From Salminus brasiliensis (lineage: Eukaryota; Chordata; Actinopteri; Characiformes; Bryconidae), in assembly GCF_030463535.1 (NCBI RefSeq), contig NC_132901.1, positions 620,980-684,979 on the forward strand: a DNA stretch of 64,000 nucleotides, read 5' to 3'. Positions 11,941 through 23,871 of the stretch are shown piece by piece. The notes under the pieces were generated by a model. That model was not told the origin of the DNA. It worked only from the letters and a program-made list of their open reading frames with translations, and made no database searches. A program made the position numbers and the translations under genes. The first letter of the stretch is position 1. Each line of letters opens with the position of its first letter.

Positions 11941-14479
11941 AAAATGTCTCTGTATCTACATTATCAGCGTTCGTCAGGTTAAAAAATAACCACGTGCAAA
12001 AACATCACAGGCCAATCACAGGCTTGCGTTCGGTCACCTTTCTTAGAAGAACCTTCAGTGTAGATGTTTCTCACGTTTGATTGGTCCACGTCAATGGAAT
12101 ATTTCTCTTGTCTGAGCAGATTTGGGGTAGGGGTAAATAGACCATAAGAGGCTTTGGTAAACCAGCTTCCTGTTTCCATTCAAATTGACGAGATATGGTC
12201 AGTTCAGCCTTTCTACAGACTTAGAGCAGAGTAGAAGGTCTCAGTTTCCACTACAAGTTTGGAGAGCAAGTGTTTATCCAATAAACAGATGCTCCTTAAA
12301 GTGCAGTTTAGGACCAGTGACTCATGTAGTTTACTGTATTATATTATATCCACCAAATGAGAGGTCACTTTAACACACACTCAATCAAATCCGACAGCAC
12401 TGAAATGAGAGCTACAGTATAGAGTGTGGTACAGCTGATTGGGTGCTGATTTTAACTGGTGAAAAGCTCTTTATATACAGTTACTACATAGATCTTCTAC
12501 ATTTAGAGTGGTTTTAGGCCTATATGACATACAAGAGATATTCTATCCCACATAGCAGTCAGAGGGCCTCAATGTGGATTTCCTCTTGCAATGTGGCTTC
12601 AGTGTGTTGACTAATGGAGAGGGGCTGTTTTGCTAATATATCTGACATATTATCATAACATCTTTCTTTTGTTCCACCAGCCCTAGCTTTGCCCCGTGTC
12701 TAACGATTGTGGGAAACCCCTATTAAAACCAATTAACTATCAAGTGGCTCTGGATCTTCATCTCAGAGGCTGGTGGTGCACCTTCAAAGTGCAGTTTACG
12801 ACACTGAGAGACACATGAACAAATGTTGCAGCGAGCTGATTGGTTGGATTTTAGTGGGGAGCGTGTCATGTATTAGTCAGACCTCTGTGTAATACTTTGA
12901 GCAGGATCTTGCTGTGGGATTCCTGTTGTAGTGAGCCTGCAGATTGTTGACTGAGTGTCTACAGTGAAAAGGAGATGACCAACCATATTTTTTTTGTTTT
13001 GGTGACACCTGATTGATACATGCCCTAACTTTAATCCCTGGTTAAAACTAATGCACAGATCCTTCTGACCCCTGCTAGGAGTTTCCATGCCCCTGTGACT
13101 GTGTCCTACAGAGCCAGCACCAAATAGGTGGCCATCAGACTGATCCCTTGCTGCTGTTTGGGTTGACCAGCAACATTCCAGCCCTAACCTCCTCCATATC
13201 TGTTCTCATCACTTGTTCACTCTACACCAGATTAGGTGGCTAAAGCATAGTTTATCTGGCATCAAAGATTTGGGAGCCTTCTGGAAAGCCCCTGTGTCCT
13301 TCTTACCTTGAGTTATTTGTGCTACTTATGACCTCTGGTGCTACTGTAATTCTGCCAGTCCATCCATCCTCAGATACTCTTGCTCCATTTGGTCATCTGA
13401 TCCTTTTATTTTTGCTTAGTTTGCTTATGTATATCAAGTAAAATAGAGATGCAACTGGACAAACAAAGAGCCATGAGGGGATATAACATCACCAAAAGAG
13501 CAAGTATAAGGAGAAAAGAGAAGAGGACCCAGCACTGAGCCTTGAAGGACACCAGTTGAGAGTTTTCATGGAGAGGATGTAGATCTTTGTTTCCCAGTAG
13601 GAGCATCCCTTTAAATAGACCTCAAATCCATGTAGATCTGGTGTTTCCAAGGTCGCAGAAGATGGACAGGGGGATCTTGTGATTGAAAGCCACACAGATG
13701 TCAAGAAGAATCAGGGCCAATGACAGTTGAACTGCACTCTTGCAATTTGGTCAAAAGGTGAACTCCAACAATCTACATTTCAGGTTCCAAGCCATTACTA
13801 GGTGAACATTTACAGCTTTCAGTGTAACTTAACACCATGTTACAAGACAGGAATTCCACCACATGGTTCGAAAAACATAACAGAACACAACTTTTTACTG
13901 CTGGATTTCAACTTTATCATGCATCTTTGAGATGAGGCAGAAATCACTGTTTACAAAAGGCCACAAAAGAATATTATTTATTAGTTATTCCTGCAAATCC
14001 AGCATGTTGTACAATCCATGACCAGGCAAATTCATGAGGTTCTGATAACCAAAGGTGGTGAAACATGCTTCTGTCCCCACAAGTACTTACGCCCAAGACA
14101 TGTATACACTGTGGAGATGGAACTGCAGATCAATCAGTTTTACACTAGAGGCTTTGATGAAGGATCAGTTACGCTTTAGTATATAAGCACCACAGGTCAG
14201 AAAGTGCTCGCTTTCAATGGACACTGTCCATGGTGCTGAAACATATCTGCATTTAAAGTTCCCACATACCTACTTACTCTTTAACTTAGATATAATGTGT
14301 AGACAGTGCTACACTCCACTGAGTCACGTTCTAAAGCCCTGTCTTTTGTAATTATGCTCAGTACACTTGGAGACTAGCACCAAGGCAGCAATTGTACAGA
14401 ACTGATGACATATACACACAGGTTTCAGTGCATTCACAGTGCAAGACATGACTGTGGTTCTGCAACTTGTCCCTTCTCT
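11941..14479. other. Spacer upstream of gene 4 and 3' flank of gene 5
   Basis: There are two diverged RUNX/ETS-like cores (12,563-12,590 and 12,902-12,930). A decayed LINE fragment occupies 13,405-13,735 (listed separately). A minus-strand AATAAA at 13,977-13,982 may end gene 5. The motif TGTCCATGGTGCTGAAAC, which recurs 250-1,200 bp beyond the stop codons of several family members, is at 14,225-14,243. Confidence 0.45.
13405..13735 (-). mobile_element. Decayed non-LTR retrotransposon reverse transcriptase fragment
   Basis: Read on the minus strand across frameshifts, the text follows the LINE reverse transcriptase pattern: DICVAFNHKI (the AFD region), a leucine-rich DLG stretch, GLFKGM and then [19 protein letters not shown]. 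It is short, frame-shifted and not functional. It is L2/CR1-like by general form only. Confidence 0.5.
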
Positions 14480-17400
14480 TCAATCTTCTAAATGTCCAGA
14501 ATCCTCCTCAGAAGATCTACATTTTCTCAGATTGACCTCAGAATATGTGCTGAAATCAGAGGTCTGAGGTGTGTTCTTCTTCTTCTTCTTCTTCAGATGT
14601 TTCTGTCCTCTGCTCGGGAAATCCAGTGAGGCATAACATACATCGTCTTCTCCAACCTGAAACAGATTTTAAAACATTTGACTCTTGCCACAGTACAAAT
14701 GCCACAGTAAACTTGAAAAACCTTCAACACCTAGCAAAAACCTGATATACCATATCAACCACCTAGAAGCACCTTAGCTTCCTCCGGAAGCGGAGAAAAG
14801 CCCGTCTCCCTCCACCCATTCTCACCCTCTTCTATAGAGGGACCTGAGCAGCTGCATCACTGCCTGGTTTGGGACCTGCACAACCTCTGACTGCAAGACC
14901 CTCCAACACATTGTGAGGACAGCTGAGAGGATCATTGGAGTCTCTCTCCCTTCTGTCATGGACATTTACACTGCCCGCTGCATCCGCAAAGCAACCAGCA
15001 TTGTGGATGACTCCACCCACCCTTCACACAGACTGTTCTCCCTCCTGCCATCAGGAAGAAGGTACCGCAGCATCCGGTCCAACTCGACCAGGCACTGCAA
15101 TAGCTTCTTCCCCCAAGCCATCAGACTTCTCAACTCAACTCAATAGATAAATAATAGATAAAATGAGAAGCATTTTTGCACAAAGCATTTGCACCAATAA
15201 CGTTACTACCTCACTGGACTCAATATTTATTACACACTGCATAATTTGCACACTACCCCCAATTATTTATTATTCTCTGTCTGTACTGTGTTGTGTTGTC
15301 TGTCCGCACGTATTGTGTTGCACTTGTGTTTTGTATGCACTGTGTCTATGTTGCAACATGGTTCTGGAGGTATGTTGTTTTGTTTCACTGTGTACTCTGT
15401 ATGTAGCTGAAATGACAAAAAAAAAACCCACTTGACTTGACTTGACTTGACTTGACTTGACTAGCAACACTGTGGCATGAGCAATTAGTAATGCCTTAGC
15501 GTCCACTGGAACGATTACAGCAGCAACTATGGCAACCTCTTGGAACCACCTGGAATACTGTATCAGTGGCCTAGAAACCATCTGGCATACAATAATAACT
15601 GCATTGCAACACCTTAGCAACCACCTGAAACACCAATCCAAACTATGTAAAATACCATAGCAGCTGCATAGCAACACCCTAGCAACCACTATGAATACTA
15701 TAGCAACTGTATAGCAACAACCTGTCAACCACCAGGTATGAACACAGAAACCACCTAATAAAACACTTTCATCTTAGTGACCACATAGCAACAGCCTAGC
15801 AACTGTGCATTTCTTCTGTAAATGCACTTCTCTAGTTATTAGTGTTACTCTGTGTGTGTTTGTGTTCCAGTACCTGGTCACTGTTCCTGCTTGTTGAGGT
15901 CGTTGTTTTCTCATTTCCTCTCTCATCACCTTTTTTCTCCACTGCCAATGAACACATTAGAAATCATCCATATTGAAGACAATATCAGCAATGCTCTGGC
16001 CCATCAACACCAGCAAGAACACCTTCTCTCTAATATAGAGATTGAGAACATGTGGAGCTGAGGAAGTCACTGTAGATTACATCACCTGAAAATCTAGCAT
16101 CAAAGCTCCACTTCTACACACCTGGAGCTCTGCAGCGGTAGATGAAGTACACACAGGTGGAGGAGAGGAGAACACACACAGGACACACACTGACCAGCAG
16201 CTTCCAGCAGACGCTACAATCTGATACAGGAGGGCAGGGGGTGGTCAGAGATGTCTCATCTAAGGTAAGAAGAAATGTAAAGGGTGCTGATTGAACTCAA
16301 TAGGCCTCTGTAGATGAAGAGCAATGGGAGACCCTCAGGAAAGACTTCTGAAGAGCAACTTAGTGATTGTTGATGACACTTTAATGTAGGGCAATATTCA
16401 AGGGTACACTGCACCTACATCATCCTTTACAAACATTTCTAAATGTTTTTTCCAACAAGTATGGGGTTGGCATAACATAGTCTGGTAAAATGATGCTCAA
16501 ATTGACCAAACTAAGCTTTAAGACGCCTGACTCTTGTTGAAATAAGACTAAATAAATGCTAATGTTACATCAGTTGTCATGAAGGCTTATTACTCATATC
16601 CATTATTCTATTAGCAAATCTGCTTCATTTACTTCGCTGAGATCTGTACTTGAATTGAATTATAGATTAATTATAGATGTGAGATAAGTGGGGTCTTTAG
16701 CTCTGGAGAAACATCTAAACAGTCTGAACAGTCACCAATATCTTCCTAAGCTGACTCTACGTCAGCTTCATTGTTCGCTGCTCTGCTCTTATATAAATAT
16801 ATACACACTTATATCTGCCATAAGTGGGCTTTCAGAAGATGTTTCTTCTAAACAGTTAATAGAATAAGACCTATTGTTGTCTTCAAGACATTTCTAACAG
16901 TCATTATTTAAGAAGTTCTTGCTGTTCTATTGACACATGCTTTAAACATCTGGACTGCAGATGTTACTCAGAGGAACACTGAGGTGAACTTACCAAGGAG
17001 AGAGAGTCGAATGGTTGTGTTTCCAGAAAGATTAACATCGTCCCAAGAACCAGTTTGAGTATGTGCTTGTAGAGCGCAGGAATACAAGCCCAGGTCTGCT
17101 TCAGTGACGTTCTTCACCAGCAGATCAGTTGTTCGGTTTAAGGGATTCCACACAAGAGAGTACCGTGGATGGGTTCCTCGCTCTACAACTGTGGATGTGA
17201 TGGTGAGTTGGTGATGGTGTGAGGAGTTTCTAACCCAAACTGTATCAAATCTATTCTTCCAAACACAGTCGCTGAAGAGAACTGCATTATCTCCTTGTCT
17301 GACTCTCATCTCCACTTCTGCTCCAGAGATCCTGGAAAACCAAACACCTAAAAAAGAACCCCATCAACTTCACTTTAGATCATGCATGGTTTCATATGTC

Positions 17401-17560
17401 TTCTTATGTAGAAAGCCTCAGGTTTTAGTGCTGGTGTTCAGACTCTCTGCCAGTTTTAGCTCTTCAACTGAAGGATGCTCTATAATATAAAAAAATTAGC
17501 AGATGTAGAAGTTTACTTACACATGAACGTGAGGAGGAGAACTGCTCTTGATCTCGCCAT
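14480..17560 (-). CDS. Receptor gene 5: IgV receptor with two tyrosine motifs
   Basis: Exons 17521-17560, 16994-17347, 16122-16259, 15874-15941 and 14480-14656 join to an open frame of 258 residues. The signal exon is MARSRAVLLLTFM, one codon longer than usual. The V domain has FSDC, WVRNSS (the second cysteine of WFRNC is Ser) and DLGLYSC. The J-like end is SGNTTIRLSLL. The stalk adds a Cys-Pro-Pro segment, and the membrane part ends YFIYRCRAP. The tail carries VCYASL (Y208) and STYSEV (Y238) with six lysines between, then a 20-residue extension, because the usual stop is replaced by NLRKCRSSEEDSG. The role inferred is inhibitory signalling through SH2 phosphatases. The large intron before the last exon holds a minisatellite and a LINE. 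Confidence 0.82.
14690..15810 (+). repeat. Degenerate minisatellite (CAACCACCTAG-type), split by a LINE
   Basis: Repeated phrases such as TAGCAACCACCTGG, CATAGCAACACCCTAGCAAC and CAACTGCATAGCAAC occupy 14,690-14,770 and 15,461-15,810 on either side of a LINE 3' end. The LINE probably inserted into the array, inside the last intron of gene 5. Confidence 0.6.
14770..15465 (+). mobile_element. Non-LTR retrotransposon 3' end (L2/CR1/Rex-like)
   Basis: On the plus strand the C-terminal part of a LINE ORF2 is recognisable: FLRKRRKARLPPPILTLFYR, then after a one-base shift SSCITAWFGTC and VRTAERIIGVSLPSVMD up to RHCNSFFPQAIRLLNS. An AT-rich 3' UTR follows, ending in a (CTTGA)n tail at about 15,430-15,461. 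The element is 5'-truncated and dead, and lies antisense to gene 5 in its intron. Confidence 0.75.
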
Positions 17561-17626
17561 CTCACCAGAGACTGATGCTGGGTGGCTGATGGTGGTGAGG
17601 GTCTTTGAAGCGGATGTGTTTGTTTA

Positions 17627-17650
17627 GCTGTGATTGGTCCACGTCAGTGG
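17627..17650 (-). promoter_or_regulatory. ERSE-II element, gene 5 promoter
   Basis: Perfect ATTGGTCCACG then TCAGTGG on the plus strand, about 70-90 bp upstream of the ATG; the CGGATGTG tract conserved across the family lies between. Confidence 0.6.
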
Positions 17651-19718
17651 AACATTTCTATTTTTGATGACGTCCCACAGAGCAGTGGTTAATGCTTTTG
17701 TTTAGAGATCTCACCAATGAGAGATGTGCAACCTAGTCTTCCTGACTGGTCTCTTGGTAAAAAGGTGGTGTTTAGAGATGTGGTCAGCCAGTGGCTCTCT
17801 GTTCTAAAAGATAAAAGGCTAAAAAATGACCAATGAAGAAGAAAACGACATTAGATACTCTACGGGTAGACCTCAACTACAGCTAACTCTAATGGGAACA
17901 TTCCTGGGCCTACTTCTTCTTCTAATGTAACTTTGTGACCATCCAAATTATGTCCCTTAGCATAGGATTGTCTGCCAATGCCGTACGCCACCTGACCACT
18001 GAATACTGGGCTGATTTAAACCAGTTACTAAGTACGAGTGCCGATTCTGATCAGATCTGGGAGCAGATATTTAAGGTTCTCATGCTGTGGCCTTGCTACA
18101 GCTTTCCTGTTTTGTTGCACCTTTGATGCTCATGAGCTTTTAGCCATGTGTTGGTGTGTATGTGGGTGCTTGAGAGGATTTTACAGTCAATGACCACATT
18201 TCCATTCCAGTCTAATCTGAGCATGTGTGGGTTTGTGAGGGGGGAGCATGGTTCTGGTAGGTTCAAATTAGCAACAACCTAAACTATATGTCCAAATATT
18301 TGTGGACACCGCATCTAATTCAGCGTTCAGCTACTGTAAGTTGCACCCATTGCTGACACAGGTCTGCTAATGCACACGGGCAGCTTGTGTAGTCCCCGTA
18401 AAGAAGTACTGCCAAAAGAATAGGACTCTCTAGAGCAGATAAACCATGCCTAATGTCCGGCAGATGAAGTGGGGCGGTGGTCATCCAACATATCGCTGAA
18501 TACAATCAAATGCTTACAACAATGCTTCTCCAAAATATCGTAGAAGTCTGTTCAGGAGTTTATTTTCTTGGACAATTGAGACATTTACTCCAACAAAAGC
18601 AGAATCAACTAGATTTTTTAGGTTTGAGTTTTGGGTTGAGGGTTGGGATTATGACCAGGTTTATAGTTGGAGCAAATTTACACAACCTTTATAGTTAGTT
18701 AGATCAATGTAGGTGTCTACATAGCATCTAACGGGTTCATCATTTAACAAACACTTCAGCTGTCCCTGACATTGCCAATAGCAAATCTCCAAAATGACTT
18801 GGAATGAAATATTTTATATTGACATCCACTGAAAGTTAAGATGTATTTTTTGGAGAGTTAGAATTTAGGCCTTTCAGCTGCCTTGGTATCTGCCTGTATC
18901 TCTGGATGCTTTTACTTTCACTTTTTTAGTCATTTACCATCACTTTTGACAGAGTTCAAGGTTATGGCCACAGTTAATCCCACATTTGTAATATTTGTTT
19001 ACAACATATTTGTATTCCTTGCTATTGTTTACTTGTTCAAATGAAGGTCTGCTGAATGACCCATACAAACTCTGATTTGGTCAACAGTAAAGACAATGGC
19101 AAGACAGATGTCTAAGAGGATGGCAGTTTGTGTTGAAGTGTGTGAGAGTGTTGTGGCTTGCTCAGAAACTGAAACTCTGCAGATCTATGAGCAGGCCGTC
19201 TCTAACCACAAATGTTTCCATGAGGGTGTGTTGAAGTTGAGCTATCATAGAACACGGCAGCTCAGGACTGTGTATGACACCTGCCATGACCCGTTCATAA
19301 TATAGTACAGTTCTCAAAAAGGTGTGTTGTTCATTTTAATACATGATACAGGCTTAAAACAGGTCCTGGATCAGTTTTTCCACTTTAACCAGGTCTGGAC
19401 GTAGCCTCTACACTGTGCAGAACTGATGTGCACTGGTCTGAGCTGCAGGGCCTCACTGTGGGTTTCCTGTTTTAGCATAGCTCTCAAACTCTCAGGCTTG
19501 AAGAGGTGGGAGAGGGGAAGACTGTTTAGACACACTTTATTAATTCCTTTAGGAACTATGTGTATGTGTATGTGTGTTTTCCTACACAGGGCTGGGTTAG
19601 CAAATGGGCTAAGTGGGGCTGACACATGCAAGAGGTCTATTGGTTGGCTTGGGAAGTGATGGAAAAGTTTTACTATTTGGTTGATAACAGGACATCTATC
19701 GTCAGGTTTATCCATATG
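17651..19718. other. Spacer upstream of gene 5
   Basis: No gene is visible. Two conserved spacer motifs occur: CTAACCACAAATGTTTCCAT at 19,202-19,221, and the RUNX/ETS-like core GGGCCTCACTGTGGGTTTCC at 19,448-19,475. The core is flanked by the usual ACTGATGTG and GAGCTGCAG sequences. The remainder (17,800-19,100) shows nothing I recognise. Confidence 0.45.
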
Positions 19719-20232
19719 TGTCATGGCGTGCTAGGCCAGACTTCCCCCTCGTTTGGGAGGGGGGGCAAAAGGGGACACGAAAGGAATCTGGGTTAAACAG
19801 GGGATAACTTAAGTAAGGGGGGGAGAGCTGGGGGACCAGTTACTAAGCAAAAACCACAGCATGCTGCCGTGAGCCATAATCCTGACAATGAGTGATCGAG
19901 CCTCGCTGATAACGTGGATAGCAGGGTGACCTGCTGAGTCAAAGCTGGTCGTAACACACCTCTAGTCGTGCGGGGAACCTCTCAGGCGATCTCAAGGTTC
20001 CAAATGATACAATTCTCTGCATTGAACCATGGAGTTGAGGCTCCTTAAGTACCCCCAGTCCCAGGTGAAACACATGAACCAAACAAAAGGACAAAGAAGA
20101 ATCAGAATGGAAACATGAGTCGACACACTGAACCAAACACATGAACACAAACAAGGGGGAAGTCCATATTTGGGCCTGTGGGTGGCGGCTCAGAATCGCC
20201 CCGGGGGAAGGCGCTATACCGAGTGCCCGACA
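19719..20232 (-). mobile_element. Solo LTR with 5-bp target duplication (ATATG)
   Basis: The element starts TGTCATGGCG and ends CCCGACA, and is flanked by ATATG on both sides (19,714-19,718 and 20,233-20,237). Its sequence matches the LTRs at 22,172 and 50,718 (for example AAGTACCCCCAGTCCCAGGT and GGCCTGTGGG). The orientation (TGTCGG start, AATAAA-type end in relatives) is minus. No internal retroviral or retrotransposon genes are present. A 5-bp duplication fits Ty3/gypsy, BEL or some endogenous retroviruses. Confidence 0.85.
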
Positions 20233-20814
20233 ATATGGAGTGTTTATTTAAATTTTTTTTGCATGACAGTGCTGTTTAAGAAATGCTAATGCTGAATTAA
20301 TGTATTGCACTTGATAAAGTAAGATTTGGTTTAAAGGATAGTTCAAGGAATTGGAAATCCTGCAATCGAGGAATTCATGACTAGATGTACTCAAGATGAT
20401 TTCAAGGCCAAAAGAGATCAACTGGAACTTTGTTTCACAGTTTACAGTTAAACACGAGTTGCCCTCTCCATGGTGCTGAAAACACTTCTGTTCTTTCATT
20501 GAGTAAGATGTTCTGAATAAAGGACCACTACTGACCAGATATTATTGGGGTCCCTTAGCACAGAGACACTGAAATGGTGGTGTTTATGGTAGTGTGTGTG
20601 CTGGTGGTGCTGAGGGTGTGGTTGAAAGTGCATCCACCACCCAAAAATATCTGCACAAGAATGTCTCTGTGCTCAGAAAATGGTAATTTGTCAAACATAA
20701 TAGTGGATAGTCATTAAAGTCATTACTGAGTCATTAATGACCATCAATGGCACTACCAACTACTGTGTTGCTAAAGCTCTTGGCTAGCCTGCAACCTTAT
20801 GGAAAGATACAGCC
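20233..20814. other. Spacer with no recognised gene
   Basis: One copy of CTCCATGGTGCTGAAAACAC, the 3'-flank motif of the receptor family, is present near 20,464-20,483. The rest has no recognisable feature. Confidence 0.35.
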
Positions 20815-21120
20815 TTAATGATAAAGGATAAAGGTGCATGTATTTGTCACTGTACAGTGTGGACTGTACAGCGAAATGTGTCCTCCGCATTTAACCCATC
20901 TGGTAGTGAACACACACTCACACTCACACGTGTTAGGGGCAGTGAGTACACACACACACACCCAGAGCGGTGGGCAGCCAACTCCAGCGCCCGGGGAGCA
21001 GAGAGGGTAAAGGGCCTTGCTCAAGGGCCCAACAGTGGCAGCTTGCCGAGCCCGGGAATCGAACCCACAACCCTGTTATCGATATCCCGGCGCTCTAACC
21101 GCTGAGCCACCACTGCCACC
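20815..21120 (-). repeat. tRNA-derived SINE
   Basis: On the minus strand the head reads GGTGGCTCAGCGGTTAGAGC with an A-box-like segment. It is followed by GGTTCGATTCCCGG, a clear B box, then the body GAGCAAGGCCCTTTACCCTC and CTCCCCGGGCGCTGG, and a TG-rich tail. These pol III promoter boxes and the fish SINE body identify it. It is not a functional tRNA gene, because the acceptor stem and anticodon arm are absent. Confidence 0.75.
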
Positions 21121-21505
21121 ATGATGATGGTAGAGCTCTCTTTAGGACAGCCACAATCACACATAAACTTTGCTGATGGATTCTTACATTTGCTTACACA
21201 GTTATTTAGTATTCAAATGCATTTTATTAGATCTCCAAATCACCAAGACATTTCCTAGAGAAATCAAAAAGATCCAGTTCTCTTAAAGACTCTTAAAACT
21301 CTTTTTAAAAAAGGTTCTTCAAATGATGATGCCAGATATGTGCAGGTAACGACCCTTTAAATTGGTGAAGAACCTTTACATAAAGTTAGAGTTCCTTTAG
21401 ACATTCAAAACAAACATGGTCCTTTCTGAAACTTTAACTAAACCCAAAAACTAACAAACCTCAAACTACAGCAGTTCCTTCTCTGAAAAAGGAACCTCCA
21501 GATAT

Positions 21506-23787
21506 CTACACTTTCTCAGATTTGACCTCAGAATAAGTGCTGAAATCAGAGCTCTCAACTCTCGTCTTCTTCTTCTTCAGATGTTTCTGTCCTCTGCTTG
21601 GCAGATCCAATGAAGCATAGCACACCTCATCTTCTCCTCCAGCCTGCAGTTATAATAAAATAAGTCTAGTAATCCAGGTCCACCATATCGTACGACTTCT
21701 GTATGTAAAGATGTGCATGTACAGAGTGTGTTGTACCTCATCCTGCTTTCTCATCTTCACACTCCTCCCTTGGTCTGCTCTTTGACCTAGTGTTTGGGAA
21801 GGACAGAGATTGCATAACTCACCATTCTCACACCTAAGTCAACAGTATTCATTGATATTAAATGTTTTTCATGTCAGTGAGAAAAAGAGAGAGAGTACCT
21901 GTAGTTCTGGCTCTGCAGATGCAGTACACACAGGTGGAGGAGATCAGCGAGGAGAAAAGAACACACACAGGAGTCACACTGACCAGCAGCTTCCAGCAGA
22001 TATTCCGGTCCGATATGGGAGGGGTGGAAGTGGTTTGGGAGGGACTAGTACAAGGGATGGTCATATCTGAAATATATATATATTCAGAAACATGCATTTA
22101 CTGATACAGAAAATACAGCACAAAAAATTATCTTGACGAACCTCCAGACCATTCAAAGATGTGTGAGATATTGTCAGCCCCTTGGTATCGCGCCCTCCCC
22201 TGGGGAGATGCCGAGCCGCAGCCCACAGGCTCACACAAGGACTTTTGTTTTGTGTTTAAGGGGCTTCCATGCTAGACTCGACCCCGAGAATTAAAAAGAT
22301 TAGTAGATTTATGTCTAGAAACCTCAAGGTTTCGTGTCCTCTTAGCATTAGGCCAGCTTCGCCTCGACTCCGTCATCAACTCCTGATCTTCTCAGAGGGT
22401 CGAGCTTCTAATGAGGTACGCTCGCTTTTCAAGGGAGAGTATCCTTCAGCTCTCAAACCGCCTATACTGCTCATGGTCACGCGTCAGTACCAGGTCTGTT
22501 CAGCTTTGCCATTTGGGTTCTCTCTCGATTTCCTGTCTCTTAGTTCCCCCAGCACCTGATGAACACATCCTTGGTTCTCCAGTGTTTTCCCCAGGCTCTG
22601 CCTGCTGGTTTACGTTTACATTTCCCTTCCTGTTCATTCCTTACCTCCTAGCTCAGCTCCTGGAGTCCTACCAGCCTCAGGTGTGTTTTGTGTTGTCCAT
22701 TTGAGTCGTCACAGTTGTATTTGGTTTCTCGTTTGCCTGTACTTGCTACCTTTTGCTACGTTCTCCCCTGTTTTGGTTTCTTATATTCTGTTAATAAATA
22801 TACTTGCATTGGATCCATCTCTGCAAGTGTTCATCCCTCTGTGTCTGGCCTAACCCGTCATGACAGATATCATAGGAAAACAAGCTTGAGTTTCCAAGCA
22901 ACTGCATTTTAAACACCTTATGGAGAATCTTTATAAATCTTTCAAATAAAAAAATGCTTTTAATGGTTGTTTGGGAGCAATCCCAAAGAAGAATCACTTG
23001 GGTTTTACAGAGATCTTTAAGTAGGGGAGAACCTTTGAAGGTCCAATTAAACCATCTCGTCACCAATAGCACACATCTTTAGATATAAAACCAAAGGTTT
23101 CTTCAATGGCATCATTCAGGAAACAGCATCTGTATTTTTAAGAGTGTAGCATACTGAAGACCAACAGAATCCAAGAAGAGGAGCTGCGCTCTTACCTATA
23201 AGAGAGATCCGTGTAGTCTGGTTTCCATAATGATAAACTGTCCCATCACTGTTGCCCTGTATCTCCTGTCTTGCACAGTAATACACACCCAGGTCCTTTT
23301 CCGAGATGTTCTCCACCAGCAGATCGTAGGTCTTGCTGGAGGAGTTCCTCACAAATCTGAAGCGTGGGAAATGTTGTTTGACATCTGGACTAGATGTTAG
23401 CAGAAGTGGAGGGTGGCTGTCATCGGAACAGTTTCTAAACCAAGCAAGATGTGATCGCTGGGGTACAGCACAGTCACAGTAGAGAGTGATGTTGTCTCCT
23501 CGTCTGACTCTCTTCTTCACTTCTGCTCCAGAGATGTTGGAGATCCAAACGCCTGCAATGTAAGAGAAGACTTCAGACTCAACCACAAAGAACGGTGCTA
23601 CAAATGGATCACTGAGTAATACAAGGACCACTCTCGAATGTCGGTAACAGAAACCTGGCTGTGGGAAGAACCTTTCAGAGGTCTAAAGAGGCATCACTTG
23701 ATGTAAGAGTTCTTTACAAATTTTAAAAGATGTAAATTTTGTGTACTCACACCAGAGAGTGAGGAGAAGAGCTCTTGATCTGTCCAT
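21506..23787 (-). CDS. Receptor gene 6: divergent IgV receptor with canonical Cys
   Basis: Exons 23751-23787, 23196-23552, 21899-22066, 21737-21786 and 21506-21643 join to an open 249-residue frame. The start MDRSRALLLTLW begins the signal peptide. The V domain has Y-C-D-C (C38 and C40), WFRNC (W50, C54) and DLGVYYC (C105), and ends YHYGNQTTRISLI. It is the only copy that keeps the first cysteine at the usual immunoglobulin position. The stalk is longer (SQTTSTPPISD), and the membrane segment ends YCICRAR. The tail carries VCYASL (Y213) and STYSEV (Y241) separated by a KKKK tract, and ends EKV. A solo LTR sits in the intron between the V and membrane exons. A minus-strand AATAAA at 21,223-21,228 may be the poly(A) signal. 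Confidence 0.83.
22172..22865 (+). mobile_element. Solo LTR with 5-bp target duplication (GATAT), in gene 6 intron
   Basis: The element begins TGTCAGCCCC and ends CCCGTCATGACA; GATAT lies directly outside both ends (22,167-22,171 and 22,866-22,870). TTAATAAATATAC near the 3' end (about 22,790) is a likely LTR poly(A) signal. There is no internal coding sequence, as expected after LTR-LTR recombination. It is antisense to gene 6. Confidence 0.87.
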
Positions 23788-23848
23788 CTCGGATACTGGC
23801 GCTGGATGGCTGATGACAATGAGGGTCTCTGCTGAGGTCTGGGCTGAG

Positions 23849-23871
23849 GTCTGATTGGTCCACGTCAGTGG
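23849..23871 (-). promoter_or_regulatory. ERSE-II element, gene 6 promoter
   Basis: Perfect ATTGGTCCACG then TCAGTGG on the plus strand, 65-85 bp upstream of the ATG. It is kept even though gene 6 is otherwise the most divergent copy. Confidence 0.6.

Noticed and set aside
20815-21120. Functional tRNA gene
   Set aside because: A and B box-like sequences are present, but there is no cloverleaf with acceptor stem and anticodon arm; the SINE body follows.
22172-22865. Endogenous retrovirus with genes
   Set aside because: Only LTR-type sequence between the target duplications; no gag, pol or env-like frames in or next to any of the five copies.
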